From RPQK01 sp041946865 (GTDB taxonomy: Bacteria > Acidobacteriota > UBA6911 > RPQK01), in the NCBI GenBank assembly GCA_041946865.1, contig JBHGBF010000146.1:1-16382 (forward strand): a DNA stretch of 16,382 bases, in the 5' to 3' direction. The notes under the pieces are model-generated. The model was not told the origin of the DNA. It was given only the letters and a program-made list of their open reading frames with translations, and did not search any database. The position numbers were made by a program, and so were the translations under genes. Of the stretch, positions 1 through 6,709 are shown in pieces. Every line of letters begins with the position of its first letter. Positions within the stretch are counted from its first letter, which is position 1.

Positions 1-21
1 TCGCTGATCGCTGATCGCTGA
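1..21. repeat. TCGCTGA heptamer tandem repeat, cut by the window edge
   Basis: Three perfect back-to-back copies of the 7-bp unit TCGCTGA open the window, followed by the degenerate AAGCTCA. The array probably continues to the left. The unit differs from the GGATGAA heptamer seen at 2362-2710, so the genome carries at least two heptamer families. Nothing coding is seen from here to 61. Confidence 0.75.
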
Positions 22-61
22 AAGCTCACGTCTTCAAGATTTCAAGTATCCTTGGCTATTC

Positions 62-445
62 TTAGTCTGCAGGTCTCTTCTCCGGGCGTTTCAGCTCGAA
101 AGTGCCTGAATACATTCCTTTGAACGTCCCCGAGAACTTCCCGCTCGCGATTTCACCCTGAATTTCCATGGGACCTATTTCAGGAGACACCGTGATCGTC
201 GCGCTGAACACGACTTTTTCGTCCTGTTTCTTACCGGGCAACTCAAACTGAACTCCCTGATCACCCGCCGCAATAACGGCCTTGTAAGTGCCGTCAGGGA
301 GGGCGGTGACTTCGGCAGTCAAAGAGCCGAACGCTCCGTCCTGAGTCTGGAAACTGCCCTCCCAGCTCCCGGTGACATCATCTGCACCCAAGACCAGACC
401 CGCAGCAGCCAGCAAGCAAAGCGCAAAAACCACGTTCCGCAGCAT
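62..445 (-). CDS. Small exported protein of unknown function
   Basis: A 127-residue protein. The ATG at 445 is chosen because a perfect GAGGAGG ribosome binding site lies at 454-460, 8 nt upstream, and because it places a signal peptide at the N-terminus: a basic start, a hydrophobic core (FALCLLAAAGLVLG, about residues 7-20) and a likely cut before ADD. The open frame extends upstream to 499, but those extra 18 residues have no export signal. The mature part is glycine-rich with many alternating hydrophobic residues, contains GSWEGSF near its start and SGKFSGTFKGMYSGTFEL near its end. This suggests an all-beta, possibly lipocalin-like exported domain, but that is only an impression from composition. 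I do not recognise a family and assign no function. It has its own candidate promoter and is 206 bp from the transporter gene, so it is probably transcribed alone. Confidence 0.8.
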   Translation of the reverse strand: MLRNVVFALCLLAAAGLVLGADDVTGSWEGSFQTQDGAFGSLTAEVTALPDGTYKAVIAAGDQGVQFELPGKKQDEKVVFSATITVSPEIGPMEIQGEIASGKFSGTFKGMYSGTFELKRPEKRPAD

Positions 446-469
446 TCGAGCAACCTCCTCGTTGCACGG

Positions 470-499
470 ATTCTCGCCGGAAAGATGCCCCTTTGTCAA
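470..499 (-). promoter_or_regulatory. Candidate sigma-70 promoter for the small exported protein
   Basis: On the minus strand a perfect -35 TTGACA (494-499) is followed after 18 nt by GAGAAT (470-475, 4 of 6 matches to the -10 consensus). The predicted start of transcription lies just upstream of the GAGGAGG site at 454-460, giving a short leader. The -35 overlaps a small palindrome (CCCTTTG/CAAAGGG, 488-502). Inferred from sequence only. Confidence 0.4.
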
Positions 500-605
500 A
501 GGGACAGCGGGCTACGCCTGCTCGCCAAAAATCCGTCAATTTTCTTGGAACATTCGGGACAGGGCTATCGTAAGTATAAACAGAAGACACAAAGAACCTC
601 CCCCG

Positions 606-644
606 GACAGACGGGAGACCGAGAGCCAAGTTCTCCCGTCTGTC
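606..644 (-). terminator. Perfect 13-bp hairpin just after the transporter gene
   Basis: Arms 606-618 and 632-644 (GACAGACGGGAGA and its exact complement) enclose a 13-nt loop. The hairpin begins 7 nt after the transporter stop codon. It is not followed by a continuous T run (the minus strand continues CGGGGGAGGTTCTTT), so it may be an atypical terminator or a 3'-end stabilising structure. Confidence 0.5.
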
Positions 645-651
645 ATCGCTT

Positions 652-2316
652 TCACAGGAACAGCAGCACGATCACCTGGGCTGCGAAAACCCGTAACAGC
701 ATGACCAGCGGATAAACGGCCGCATAAGACATCGAAGCCGCTTCGGAGTCGGCAAGTGACCGCGCAAACGCCAAAGCCGGCGGGTCGGTCATGCTGCCGG
801 CCAGCAGACCGCACAGGGAGAGGAAATTCATCCGGTAGAAAGCACGCGCCACCAGAGCAACCACCAGCACAGGTGTGATGGTAACGACCGCCGCCATGGC
901 CATCCAATACATCCCATCCCCGTTGGTCAGCGTTTGAAGAAAGCCCTCTCCCGCTCGCAGTCCTACACAGCCGAGAAACATGGTGATGCCTATTTCGCGA
1001 AGAAGGAGATTGGCGTTGACCGGGATGTACCAGATCAACGGGCCCATCCGGCCGACTCTGCTCAGGATGATCGCGGTAAGGAGCGGGCCGCCCGCCAATC
1101 CGAGTTTGACGGAAGCGGGAATGCCGGGAAGGTAGAAAGGAAAACTGCCGAGGACCACGCCTAGCGCAATCCCGAGAAAAATGGGCAGAATATGCGGATG
1201 ATCCAGGTGTTCCGGAGAATCACCCAGTTCCTCGGCCACCCGGCGGATAGCGTCCGCCTCGCCGACTGCCATCAGGATATCCCCGAATTGCAGCCTGAAG
1301 TGGCCGGCCGCAGTGAATTCCAGGCCGGCACGCGTCACACGGGTCACCGTGACTCCGTAAAGCTCGGTCAGGTTCAGTTCGTGGATTGATTTCCGAACCG
1401 CTTTGTTCTTGGTGACGACTATCCGTTTCGTTATCAGCTTGCTCGGAAGCGCCTTCAGGTCGACTTTGCTGACGGTGCCAACGACCAGTCGCAGCTCTTC
1501 GAGCTTCTCGGCGGGTCCGACAGCGTGGAGGATATCTCCCAGATGAACGACAGCGTCCGGGCGTGGAACTTCTACCCCGCATTTCCGGGAGATGCGGGAA
1601 ATGACCAGGCCGGAACTGGAAAGCGTCGGGATCTGTTGAATTGGTAATCCATCCAGGTTCGGATTCTTGACCTCCAGGTTGATCGTCGAGAGCGGTGGCG
1701 ATTCAGCCTCCCGCTCCTCCTGGATGCGGATCGCCTCCTGGCTGGGATCGACCCGGAAGATCGCCCGGGTCACGACGATAACCAGGATCAGGCCGACCAC
1801 GCCGAAGGGATAAGCGATCGCGTAACCAACACCGGGGAGCCTGGTCGTCGCCTCGGTAGCACCCGCCACGCTTTTCAGCGCCTGCTGGGCGGCCGCCAGG
1901 CTTGGAGTATTGGTTGTCGCCCCGGAGAGGAGGCCCACAGCTACCGGGGCCTCAATGCCCGAATAGATCAGACCGGCCGTCAGGATCACGCCCAGCAGGA
2001 CCACCGCAAGCGCCAGCAGGTTCAGCGTAAGACCCTGCCGGCGAAGCGAAGCCAAAAAACCCGGACCGACTTGCATCCCGATGGTGTAGACAAACAGGAT
2101 CAGACCGAACTCCCGGGCGAACTCGATGATCTCCGGATCAATCGCCACCCCGAAATGGCCGAAGACGAGACCGGCAAACAGAACGCCGGCAATACCCAGT
2201 CCGACGCCACGAATGCGCAGATTTCCCAAAGCCAGTCCGGAAACCGCGACGAGACTGAGAACGAGCAGCGTTCGTGCAACCGAATCTGCCTTGAAAAGGT
2301 CTACGAGCCAATCCAT
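652..2316 (-). CDS. AspT/YidE-YbjL family transporter with two TrkA-C (RCK_C) domains
   Basis: A 554-residue inner-membrane protein of the aspartate:alanine exchanger family. The two membrane halves are homologous. The first (about 15-185) has GLILFVYTIGMQVGPGF (71-87) and the SGATTNTPSLAAA motif (131-143). The second (about 375-554) has the matching EIGITMFLGCVGLRAGEGF (441-459) and AGSMTDPPALAFA (506-518). Between them lies a soluble loop with two RCK_C/TrkA-C domains, about 210-283 and 295-365, which in this family probably bind a regulatory ligand. The substrate cannot be read from sequence: AspT exchanges aspartate and alanine, but most homologues are uncharacterised. The ATG at 2316 starts the conserved protein. 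The open frame continues upstream to 2532, but those residues are translated heptamer repeat and should be discarded. There is no good ribosome binding site before the ATG, and the repeat region begins only about 25 nt upstream. Confidence 0.9.
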   Translation of the reverse strand: MDWLVDLFKADSVARTLLVLSLVAVSGLALGNLRIRGVGLGIAGVLFAGLVFGHFGVAIDPEIIEFAREFGLILFVYTIGMQVGPGFLASLRRQGLTLNLLALAVVLLGVILTAGLIYSGIEAPVAVGLLSGATTNTPSLAAAQQALKSVAGATEATTRLPGVGYAIAYPFGVVGLILVIVVTRAIFRVDPSQEAIRIQEEREAESPPLSTINLEVKNPNLDGLPIQQIPTLSSSGLVISRISRKCGVEVPRPDAVVHLGDILHAVGPAEKLEELRLVVGTVSKVDLKALPSKLITKRIVVTKNKAVRKSIHELNLTELYGVTVTRVTRAGLEFTAAGHFRLQFGDILMAVGEADAIRRVAEELGDSPEHLDHPHILPIFLGIALGVVLGSFPFYLPGIPASVKLGLAGGPLLTAIILSRVGRMGPLIWYIPVNANLLLREIGITMFLGCVGLRAGEGFLQTLTNGDGMYWMAMAAVVTITPVLVVALVARAFYRMNFLSLCGLLAGSMTDPPALAFARSLADSEAASMSYAAVYPLVMLLRVFAAQVIVLLFL

Positions 2317-2420
2317 AGCCACAGTTGACTTTAGCGCAAAAAAGAAGAGAAGGGGAGGGAAGGATGAAGGATGAAAGATAAAGGATGAAGAAGGGAAAGG
2401 ATGAAGGATGAAGGATGAAG

Positions 2421-2490
2421 AAAAAGCCGCACGGAGCCGCAAGCGCAGGGTTTTTGCGGAGCGCGTCGGGTGCGTGCCCGGCTGAGGGGC
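2421..2490 (+). repeat. GC-rich core of the composite repeat, direct copy
   Basis: The core lies between two GGATGAA tracts. Residues 2430-2448 (CACGGAGCCGCAAGCGCAG) match the reverse complement of 2657-2675 exactly, 19 of 19. Residues 2460-2478 match the reverse complement of 2625-2643 at 18 of 19 positions. A further truncated copy of its left end (AAAAAGCCGCAC) follows the next tract at 2521-2532. Confidence 0.75.
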
Positions 2491-2603
2491 GAAGGGAAGG
2501 ATGAAGGATGAAGGATGAAGAAAAAGCCGCACATCCCTTAATTCTTCCCTTCTTCATCCTACATCCTACATCCTTCATCCTTCGTCCTTCGTCCTTCCCT
2601 TCG

Positions 2604-2684
2604 CCCCTTCGCCCTTTCACTAGCGGCACGCACCGGACGCGCTGCGCTGGAAAGCGCTGCGCTTGCGGCTCCGTGGCGCTTTCA
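2604..2684 (-). repeat. GC-rich core of the composite repeat, inverted copy
   Basis: This is the inverted partner of 2421-2490, again flanked by heptamer tracts. The matching blocks are 2625-2643 and 2657-2675. Between them it differs by a short insertion (GCGCTGGAAAGCG), so the copies have diverged. Together the two copies could fold as a large imperfect hairpin in single-stranded DNA or RNA. Confidence 0.7.
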
Positions 2685-2773
2685 CTTCATCCTTCATCCT
2701 TCATCCTTCCCTCCGCCCCTTCGCCCGTAACCGCTCAGTTTTCTGCGAGCGAAGCGGCAGGCGCTTTTGGAGT

Positions 2774-3979
2774 GTGACGGACGCGGGACGCGGCCTCCGG
2801 TCAATCCAGGTTTCGATAAGGCAGGGAGCAAGTGCGAGAACGGTGCTCAGCCGTGATTATCCGGAGCTTTCCTGGCCGTGGCAAAAAGGACAGGGATTGG
2901 AGCGGTTCACCATCGCTGTTGAGGATCTCTTGAAGTCCCCGGGCCTTAAACAGGGAGAGCTTGAGATCCAGATCACCGCAGTCGATCAAGCGAACATCTT
3001 CATCTTCGACCATTCAACCTCGTCTCAGAGAAACCTGCGGTACGACAGCCATCCGCCGCAGCTGGCGGTCCTGTCGCAGCAGCATTACATCCGCCAAGGG
3101 GGCTCTGAGGCGATCTTGTACCGGATTTCTCCGGACGCCAAGGCGTCAGGTGTCCTGGTTGGCGGGAACTCTTTCACCGGTTATCCGGCACCAGGCGCCC
3201 CGGCGGATAATCGTATCTGCATCTTTGCTCTCTCCTATGATCAGCCGGTCGACACTCCGATGTTCCTCTGGGCGGAGGATCAGGCAGGAAACCGGGCGCA
3301 GATCAATTTCTGGAAGAAGGTGTTTCCGACCGCTTTCCGGAAACGGGAGATGCCGATCGCCGACTCTTTCATGCAGGCCGTTGTTCCCGAGATTCTTGCA
3401 CACACGGATGAAATCTCCGAAAAGCCGAGTCTGATTGAGTCCTATCTCGAGATAAACCGGAAGCTTCGCAAACTGAACAATGACCAGATTTCTCAGCTGG
3501 GCAGGCAGAGCGCCCCGCGGAAGCTCTGGTCCAAGCCTTTCATCCAGCTGACGAACTCCCAAGTGGAAGCGGTTTTCGCCGATCAGCGGACGTATTTCTA
3601 CAACGGCAAGCAGGTCGATCAGCAGACCCATTTAGGATTCGATCTCGCGACTTCCGCGCAGAACCCGGTGGAAGCGTCAAATGACGGAATTGTCGTTTAT
3701 GCCGACTATCTCGGAATTTACGGAAACTGCGTGATCGTGGACCACGGGTTGGGCTTGCAGTCTCTTTACGGCCACCTGAGCTCGATCGACGTCCAGAAAG
3801 GGCAGCAGGTCACTGCCGGCCAGACGCTGGGGAGAACCGGCCAGACCGGTCTCGCAGGCGGTGATCACCTGCACTTCAGCCTGACCCTGCAGGGCATTCA
3901 GGTCAATCCGGTCGAGTGGTGGGACGCGAAGTGGGTGGAGCTGCACGTGCTGGCGAAACTGGCAGGGAAGACTTCCTGA
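2774..3979 (+). CDS. M23 (LytM) family metallopeptidase, probably truncated at its N-terminus
   Basis: A cell-wall endopeptidase-type protein. The C-terminal M23 domain carries the zinc ligands: HLGFD with codons from 3629 (HxxxD) and HLHF with codons from 3866 (HxH), plus LYGHLSS between them. It ends in VNPVEWWD, typical of this family. Upstream is a beta-rich region with DAGRGLRS and AEDQAGNRAQ, resembling Ig-like segments of related peptidases. From family knowledge these proteins begin with a membrane anchor or signal peptide and about 50 more residues before the DAGxGLR motif. Here none exists, and the recognisable sequence starts right after the heptamer repeats. The frame is open from 2624 and a TTG occurs at 2663, but that part encodes repeat. 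GTG at 2774 is the first codon outside the repeat; no convincing ribosome binding site precedes it. The start is therefore uncertain, and the gene may be non-functional or mislocalised. Confidence 0.8.
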   Translation: MTDAGRGLRSIQVSIRQGASARTVLSRDYPELSWPWQKGQGLERFTIAVEDLLKSPGLKQGELEIQITAVDQANIFIFDHSTSSQRNLRYDSHPPQLAVLSQQHYIRQGGSEAILYRISPDAKASGVLVGGNSFTGYPAPGAPADNRICIFALSYDQPVDTPMFLWAEDQAGNRAQINFWKKVFPTAFRKREMPIADSFMQAVVPEILAHTDEISEKPSLIESYLEINRKLRKLNNDQISQLGRQSAPRKLWSKPFIQLTNSQVEAVFADQRTYFYNGKQVDQQTHLGFDLATSAQNPVEASNDGIVVYADYLGIYGNCVIVDHGLGLQSLYGHLSSIDVQKGQQVTAGQTLGRTGQTGLAGGDHLHFSLTLQGIQVNPVEWWDAKWVELHVLAKLAGKTS

Positions 3980-4014
3980 AGCCCTTGAGGTTCCCGGGCT
4001 GATCCTTAAGGTCT

Positions 4015-4215
4015 TTATTTCACTCTCCGGAGAACCGAGCGGCGGCGTCCGCGGTGCAGGAGTTTCTCGTAGTACTGCATTTCCTTGGTGACTTCGTCGC
4101 GGCGCTGTTCGAGCCAGCTGAGGTCGGAATTGAGGCGGTCCAGTTCGGCTTCGAGCAGGCGAAGCTTCAATTCGATAGGCAGCAAGTCTTCGAAGTCAGG
4201 CTCTTTGCGCTTCAT
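4015..4215 (-). CDS. Small coiled-coil protein of unknown function
   Basis: A 66-residue, highly charged protein. Residues about 13-52 (IELKLRLLEAELDRLNSDLS onward) have heptad-spaced leucines and should form one long helix. The C-terminus is very basic (HRGRRRSVLRRVK). Its ATG (4215-4213) overlaps the stop codon of the VWA gene (TGA, 4214-4212) as ATGA, which implies translational coupling, and a GGAA lies a few nt before it. There is no signal peptide or membrane segment, so it is presumably cytoplasmic. It converges on the M23 peptidase gene with a 35-bp gap. I do not recognise the family. The overlap is the best evidence that it is a real gene. Confidence 0.7.
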   Translation of the reverse strand: MKRKEPDFEDLLPIELKLRLLEAELDRLNSDLSWLEQRRDEVTKEMQYYEKLLHRGRRRSVLRRVK

Positions 4216-5129
4216 GATTCCACGCTGGGAGCATAATAGCCTTTGCGGTGCTTCACTTTCAACCCGCGTTTCCTCAGCTTGATCTTGATCTCGCGGAAGG
4301 CCCCGTCTCGAACCTTGTTATGACTCACGTAGCCGATGCTGTACTGGTTCTTGATTTCGCCGTTGATCTTGGCGAACGCCTCGCGTAGCCTATCGAGATC
4401 GATCTCGGAGTCGACGAAAAGCCCGCCGGTATCCTGGGCAAAGTCCTTTAAGGCGCCGTAATTAGTGTCCGCGCTCCGGATTCCCAGCCCGAAGATGACG
4501 ATATCGTTTTCCTGGGCGGCTTTGATTGCGTCCTTTCTCTGCAGCTCGCTCAGGGTGTCATCGCCGTCTGAAAGCACGACCAGGACGCGCCTTCCCACCT
4601 CGTTTTTCAACAAGTCCTGGGAAGCGACAAAGACAGCATCGTAGAGTTTGGTTCCCCCGCCGGCTCGCGTTTCGAGGATTGCCGCGCGGAGCAGCTCGGG
4701 GTCGTACGTGAAATCCTGGACCAGCTCGACCTCCTCATGAAACTGCAGTACCGCCGCAAGGTCTTTGTCCTTCCGGAGGGTCGATCTCAAAAACTCGACA
4801 GCGGCCTTCTGCTCGAAAGCCAGCTTGGACTTTACGCTTCCGCTGGTATCGATCAAAAGAGCGATGCTAAGCGGGTCGGCCTCCTCACCCATCCCGTGGC
4901 TGAAGTACTGGATGTCTTGCCGGACCCCGTCCTCGTAGACCTCGAAGTCGTCCTTCCTCAGGCCTTCGGCATACTTGCCCTTGCCTCCGTTGTCGCGCAC
5001 GGTGCACAGGACGTTCACGACGTCGACACGGGCGCGTATGACAGGCCGCTGGTCTTTCTGTTGGGAACGGACCATCGGAGCGAAAATGGCGGCAATGGCA
5101 AGAGCCAGGATCAGGTATCGTTTATTCAT
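4212..5129 (-). CDS. Exported VWA-domain protein, acidobacterial VWFA-related type
   Basis: A 305-residue protein. The ATG at 5129 gives a clear signal peptide (MNKRYLILALAIAAIFAPMV), 2 nt after the stop of the DUF1189-like gene; an upstream in-frame start at 5156 would add nine residues that spoil it. After the signal comes a beta-rich segment with LRKDDFEVYEDGVRQDI (about 57-73), then a von Willebrand factor A domain with the MIDAS metal site DTSGS (94-98) and the strand LVVLSDGDDT. The tail ends in IKIKLRKRGLKVKHRKGYYAP. This order, and the KDDFEVYEDG and RKGYYAP phrases, match the family named 'VWFA-related Acidobacterial domain', expanded in Acidobacteriota and of unknown function. It probably acts in the periplasm or at the cell surface, binding a partner through the metal site. 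It is coupled to genes on both sides. Confidence 0.88.
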   Translation of the reverse strand: MNKRYLILALAIAAIFAPMVRSQQKDQRPVIRARVDVVNVLCTVRDNGGKGKYAEGLRKDDFEVYEDGVRQDIQYFSHGMGEEADPLSIALLIDTSGSVKSKLAFEQKAAVEFLRSTLRKDKDLAAVLQFHEEVELVQDFTYDPELLRAAILETRAGGGTKLYDAVFVASQDLLKNEVGRRVLVVLSDGDDTLSELQRKDAIKAAQENDIVIFGLGIRSADTNYGALKDFAQDTGGLFVDSEIDLDRLREAFAKINGEIKNQYSIGYVSHNKVRDGAFREIKIKLRKRGLKVKHRKGYYAPSVES

Positions 5130-5131
5130 TC

Positions 5132-5923
5132 CTAAGGACCGGCGGTACCCACGCACTTCTGGGCCGCCATATAAGTGTACACGGCTGCTATTGCAAAGTA
5201 GATGAGGTGGAAGTACGAAATAGCCAGACCGGTCAGGTTAACCGCCAATCCGATCACGATGGCAGGGGTCAAAGCATAGAGAGCAATGGCAAAGGAGGAC
5301 TGAAAACTCATGCGGACCCGGTACCTGGCCGCAGCCGCGACCGCAAATCCGGTCAGAAAAACGGCTGTCACCGATTTGGCAAACAGCGTATACATCAGGA
5401 AAAGCGCATAACTGACTGGGAAATACAGCCATCGGATGACTATTTCCATCGTCTTCAGGTCGGCGCTCTCCAGGGAAAAGGCGCCGAACTCCTTCCAGGA
5501 ATGCGCTTCAGTCTGGCCGCGGTAGCGCAGGAGCAGGTTTTTGCGTGTCAGGAGAAAAGCCGGCTGGCCGAAACCATCCGGGCTTTGATACCGCCCCGTG
5601 GTATCGAACACGAAAGTCAGCGGAAGCCTGCCCTCGTAACGGCGGATGAGCGGCTGCTCGGCTTTCACCGTCAGTTCCCCGTCCTTGACTTCCAGGGCAG
5701 GGAAGTGAGCCTGCGACCAGGCGGAGAATTTCCGAAACTCGCTCCTGTAATGAAGGGCTACAGTGAGCGACAGGATGACGGCCACGTGAGCCGATAGATA
5801 AAGAAGGAAGAGCAAAGTACGGCCCCAGTGCTGCCGGGCGATTCGGGCATAGAACTGGAAGTCGGTAATGGCGGCGTAGGCTTCGTGATAGAAACTGCGG
5901 AGTTGGCTGAAGATCGACGGCAT
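5132..5923 (-). CDS. DUF1189-like multi-pass membrane protein
   Basis: A 263-residue protein with one membrane segment near the start (about 34-57, GRTLLFLLYLSAHVAVILSL), then an extracytoplasmic soluble region of about 100 residues, then four hydrophobic segments over about 163-256. The short N-terminal helix before the first segment (FYHEAYAAITDFQFYARIAR) and the 1+4 layout are typical of DUF1189. That family has no assigned biochemical role; some members lie near envelope genes. The ATG at 5923 has only a weak ribosome binding site. The stop (5134-5132) is 2 nt before the VWA start, so the two are very probably co-translated and may work together at the inner membrane. The exact family assignment is by eye. 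Confidence 0.75.
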   Translation of the reverse strand: MPSIFSQLRSFYHEAYAAITDFQFYARIARQHWGRTLLFLLYLSAHVAVILSLTVALHYRSEFRKFSAWSQAHFPALEVKDGELTVKAEQPLIRRYEGRLPLTFVFDTTGRYQSPDGFGQPAFLLTRKNLLLRYRGQTEAHSWKEFGAFSLESADLKTMEIVIRWLYFPVSYALFLMYTLFAKSVTAVFLTGFAVAAAARYRVRMSFQSSFAIALYALTPAIVIGLAVNLTGLAISYFHLIYFAIAAVYTYMAAQKCVGTAGP

Positions 5924-5957
5924 GGCTATAGAGACCAGCGTGCAGGATCACGTCCAC

Positions 5958-6683
5958 TTACGGCGCGGGCGGATAGTAGAGAATACGGCTGCAGCTTTCA
6001 CACCTGATGATCTGCAGGTTGGTCTTTACTTCATTAAAAAGCTGGGGCCGAAGCCGGACGTGACAGCCTTGGCAGGACTGATCAAGCGCCGGCGCAACCG
6101 CTACGCCGTGCCGCACCGTGGCGATTCTCTCATACAGCTCGACCAGTTCCGGCGCCAGGCTCTGACGCAGCACCGTTCTCCGGCCTTCCAGCTGGCTCAA
6201 CTCGCTCTCGGACTGAGTGCGGAACGCCTCGAGCTCCTGGCGCTTGGCCCGAATCTCCTTCTCCCGGGCGTCCAGCTCTTTCTTCGCCGCGCGTTGCTTT
6301 TCGTTCCACTCATCGGTCAGCATCATCCGCTCAAGGATCTGGTCTTCTTTGGCTGAGATTTCTCTTTCGCAGTTGGCAATCTCGGCCAGCATCGCCTGGT
6401 ACTCCTTGTTGGTTTTGACCGACATGAGCTGGTCCCTGTACTTGGAGAGCCTTTGCCGGAAGGTCTCGACCTCGCTCTCCATCTGACGCCGCTGTCTGTC
6501 GCCCTCCTCCTGGTTTTTCAACACACTCTCGTACAGCTTGCGGCATTCGGCCAGATCCTGCTCGAGCGCGCTCAATTCCACAGGAACCCGACGGACCTTC
6601 TCCCGCAGCTGTTTCAAAGCGAGATCCAGGTCTTGAAGCTGGACCAGGCTTTGCAGATCAGCGTTCGCTATTTTTGCCTCCAT
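5958..6683 (-). CDS. Coiled-coil protein with C-terminal C4 zinc ribbon (zf-RING_7 type)
   Basis: A 241-residue cytoplasmic protein. Residues about 10-180 are one long charged coiled coil, including the signature SVKTNKEYQAMLAEI that is well conserved in this family. The C-terminal zinc ribbon has paired cysteines C204/C207 (CQGC) and C228/C231 (CESC), followed by RILYY. Proteins of this type are widespread and are thought to bind nucleic acid or act as chaperone-like scaffolds, but the role is not settled. The ATG at 6683 follows a GAGGG ribosome binding site (6690-6694) with 6-nt spacing. The tRNA gene ends only 26 nt upstream, so the mRNA may be released by tRNA 3' processing. The DUF1189-like gene follows after 34 nt. 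Confidence 0.88.
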   Translation of the reverse strand: MEAKIANADLQSLVQLQDLDLALKQLREKVRRVPVELSALEQDLAECRKLYESVLKNQEEGDRQRRQMESEVETFRQRLSKYRDQLMSVKTNKEYQAMLAEIANCEREISAKEDQILERMMLTDEWNEKQRAAKKELDAREKEIRAKRQELEAFRTQSESELSQLEGRRTVLRQSLAPELVELYERIATVRHGVAVAPALDQSCQGCHVRLRPQLFNEVKTNLQIIRCESCSRILYYPPAP

Positions 6684-6709
6684 CTACGGCCCTCTGACAA
6701 AAAAGGTAG

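Larger units (their letters stand above)
2341..2740. repeat. Mosaic of GGATGAA heptamer tracts and inverted GC-rich cores
   Basis: This fills the gap between the divergent transporter and peptidase genes; no gene is seen in 2317-2773. Plus-strand GGATGAA heptamers occur at 2362-2375, 2383-2389, 2399-2419 and 2499-2519. The same unit appears inverted (TTCATCC, TACATCC, TTCGTCC variants) at about 2550-2597 and 2686-2709. A 35-nt stretch at 2398-2432 recurs exactly at 2498-2532, 100 bp later. Between tracts sits a GC-rich core of about 70-80 bp, once direct and once inverted (listed separately). Pyrimidine-rich shoulders such as CCTTCCCTTCGCCCCTT recur at 2594-2610 and 2707-2723. Translations of the tracts give runs like SSFILHPSSF, which are artefacts of the repeat. 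Confidence 0.85.

Noticed and set aside
2317..2532. N-terminal extension of the transporter up to 2532
   Set aside because: The extra 72 residues are translated repeat sequence; the conserved membrane protein starts cleanly at the ATG at 2316.
2341..2740. CRISPR-like array or coding sequence (runs such as SSFILHPSSF in several frames)
   Set aside because: The units are only 7 bp and are adjacent or irregular, with no constant-length unique spacers and no cas genes. The peptide runs are direct translations of the heptamer, present in several frames and both strands.
3980..4014. Bidirectional terminator between the convergent peptidase and coiled-coil genes
   Set aside because: Only a 5-bp AGCCC/GGGCT stem with an 11-nt loop and no proper T run is present; too weak to call.
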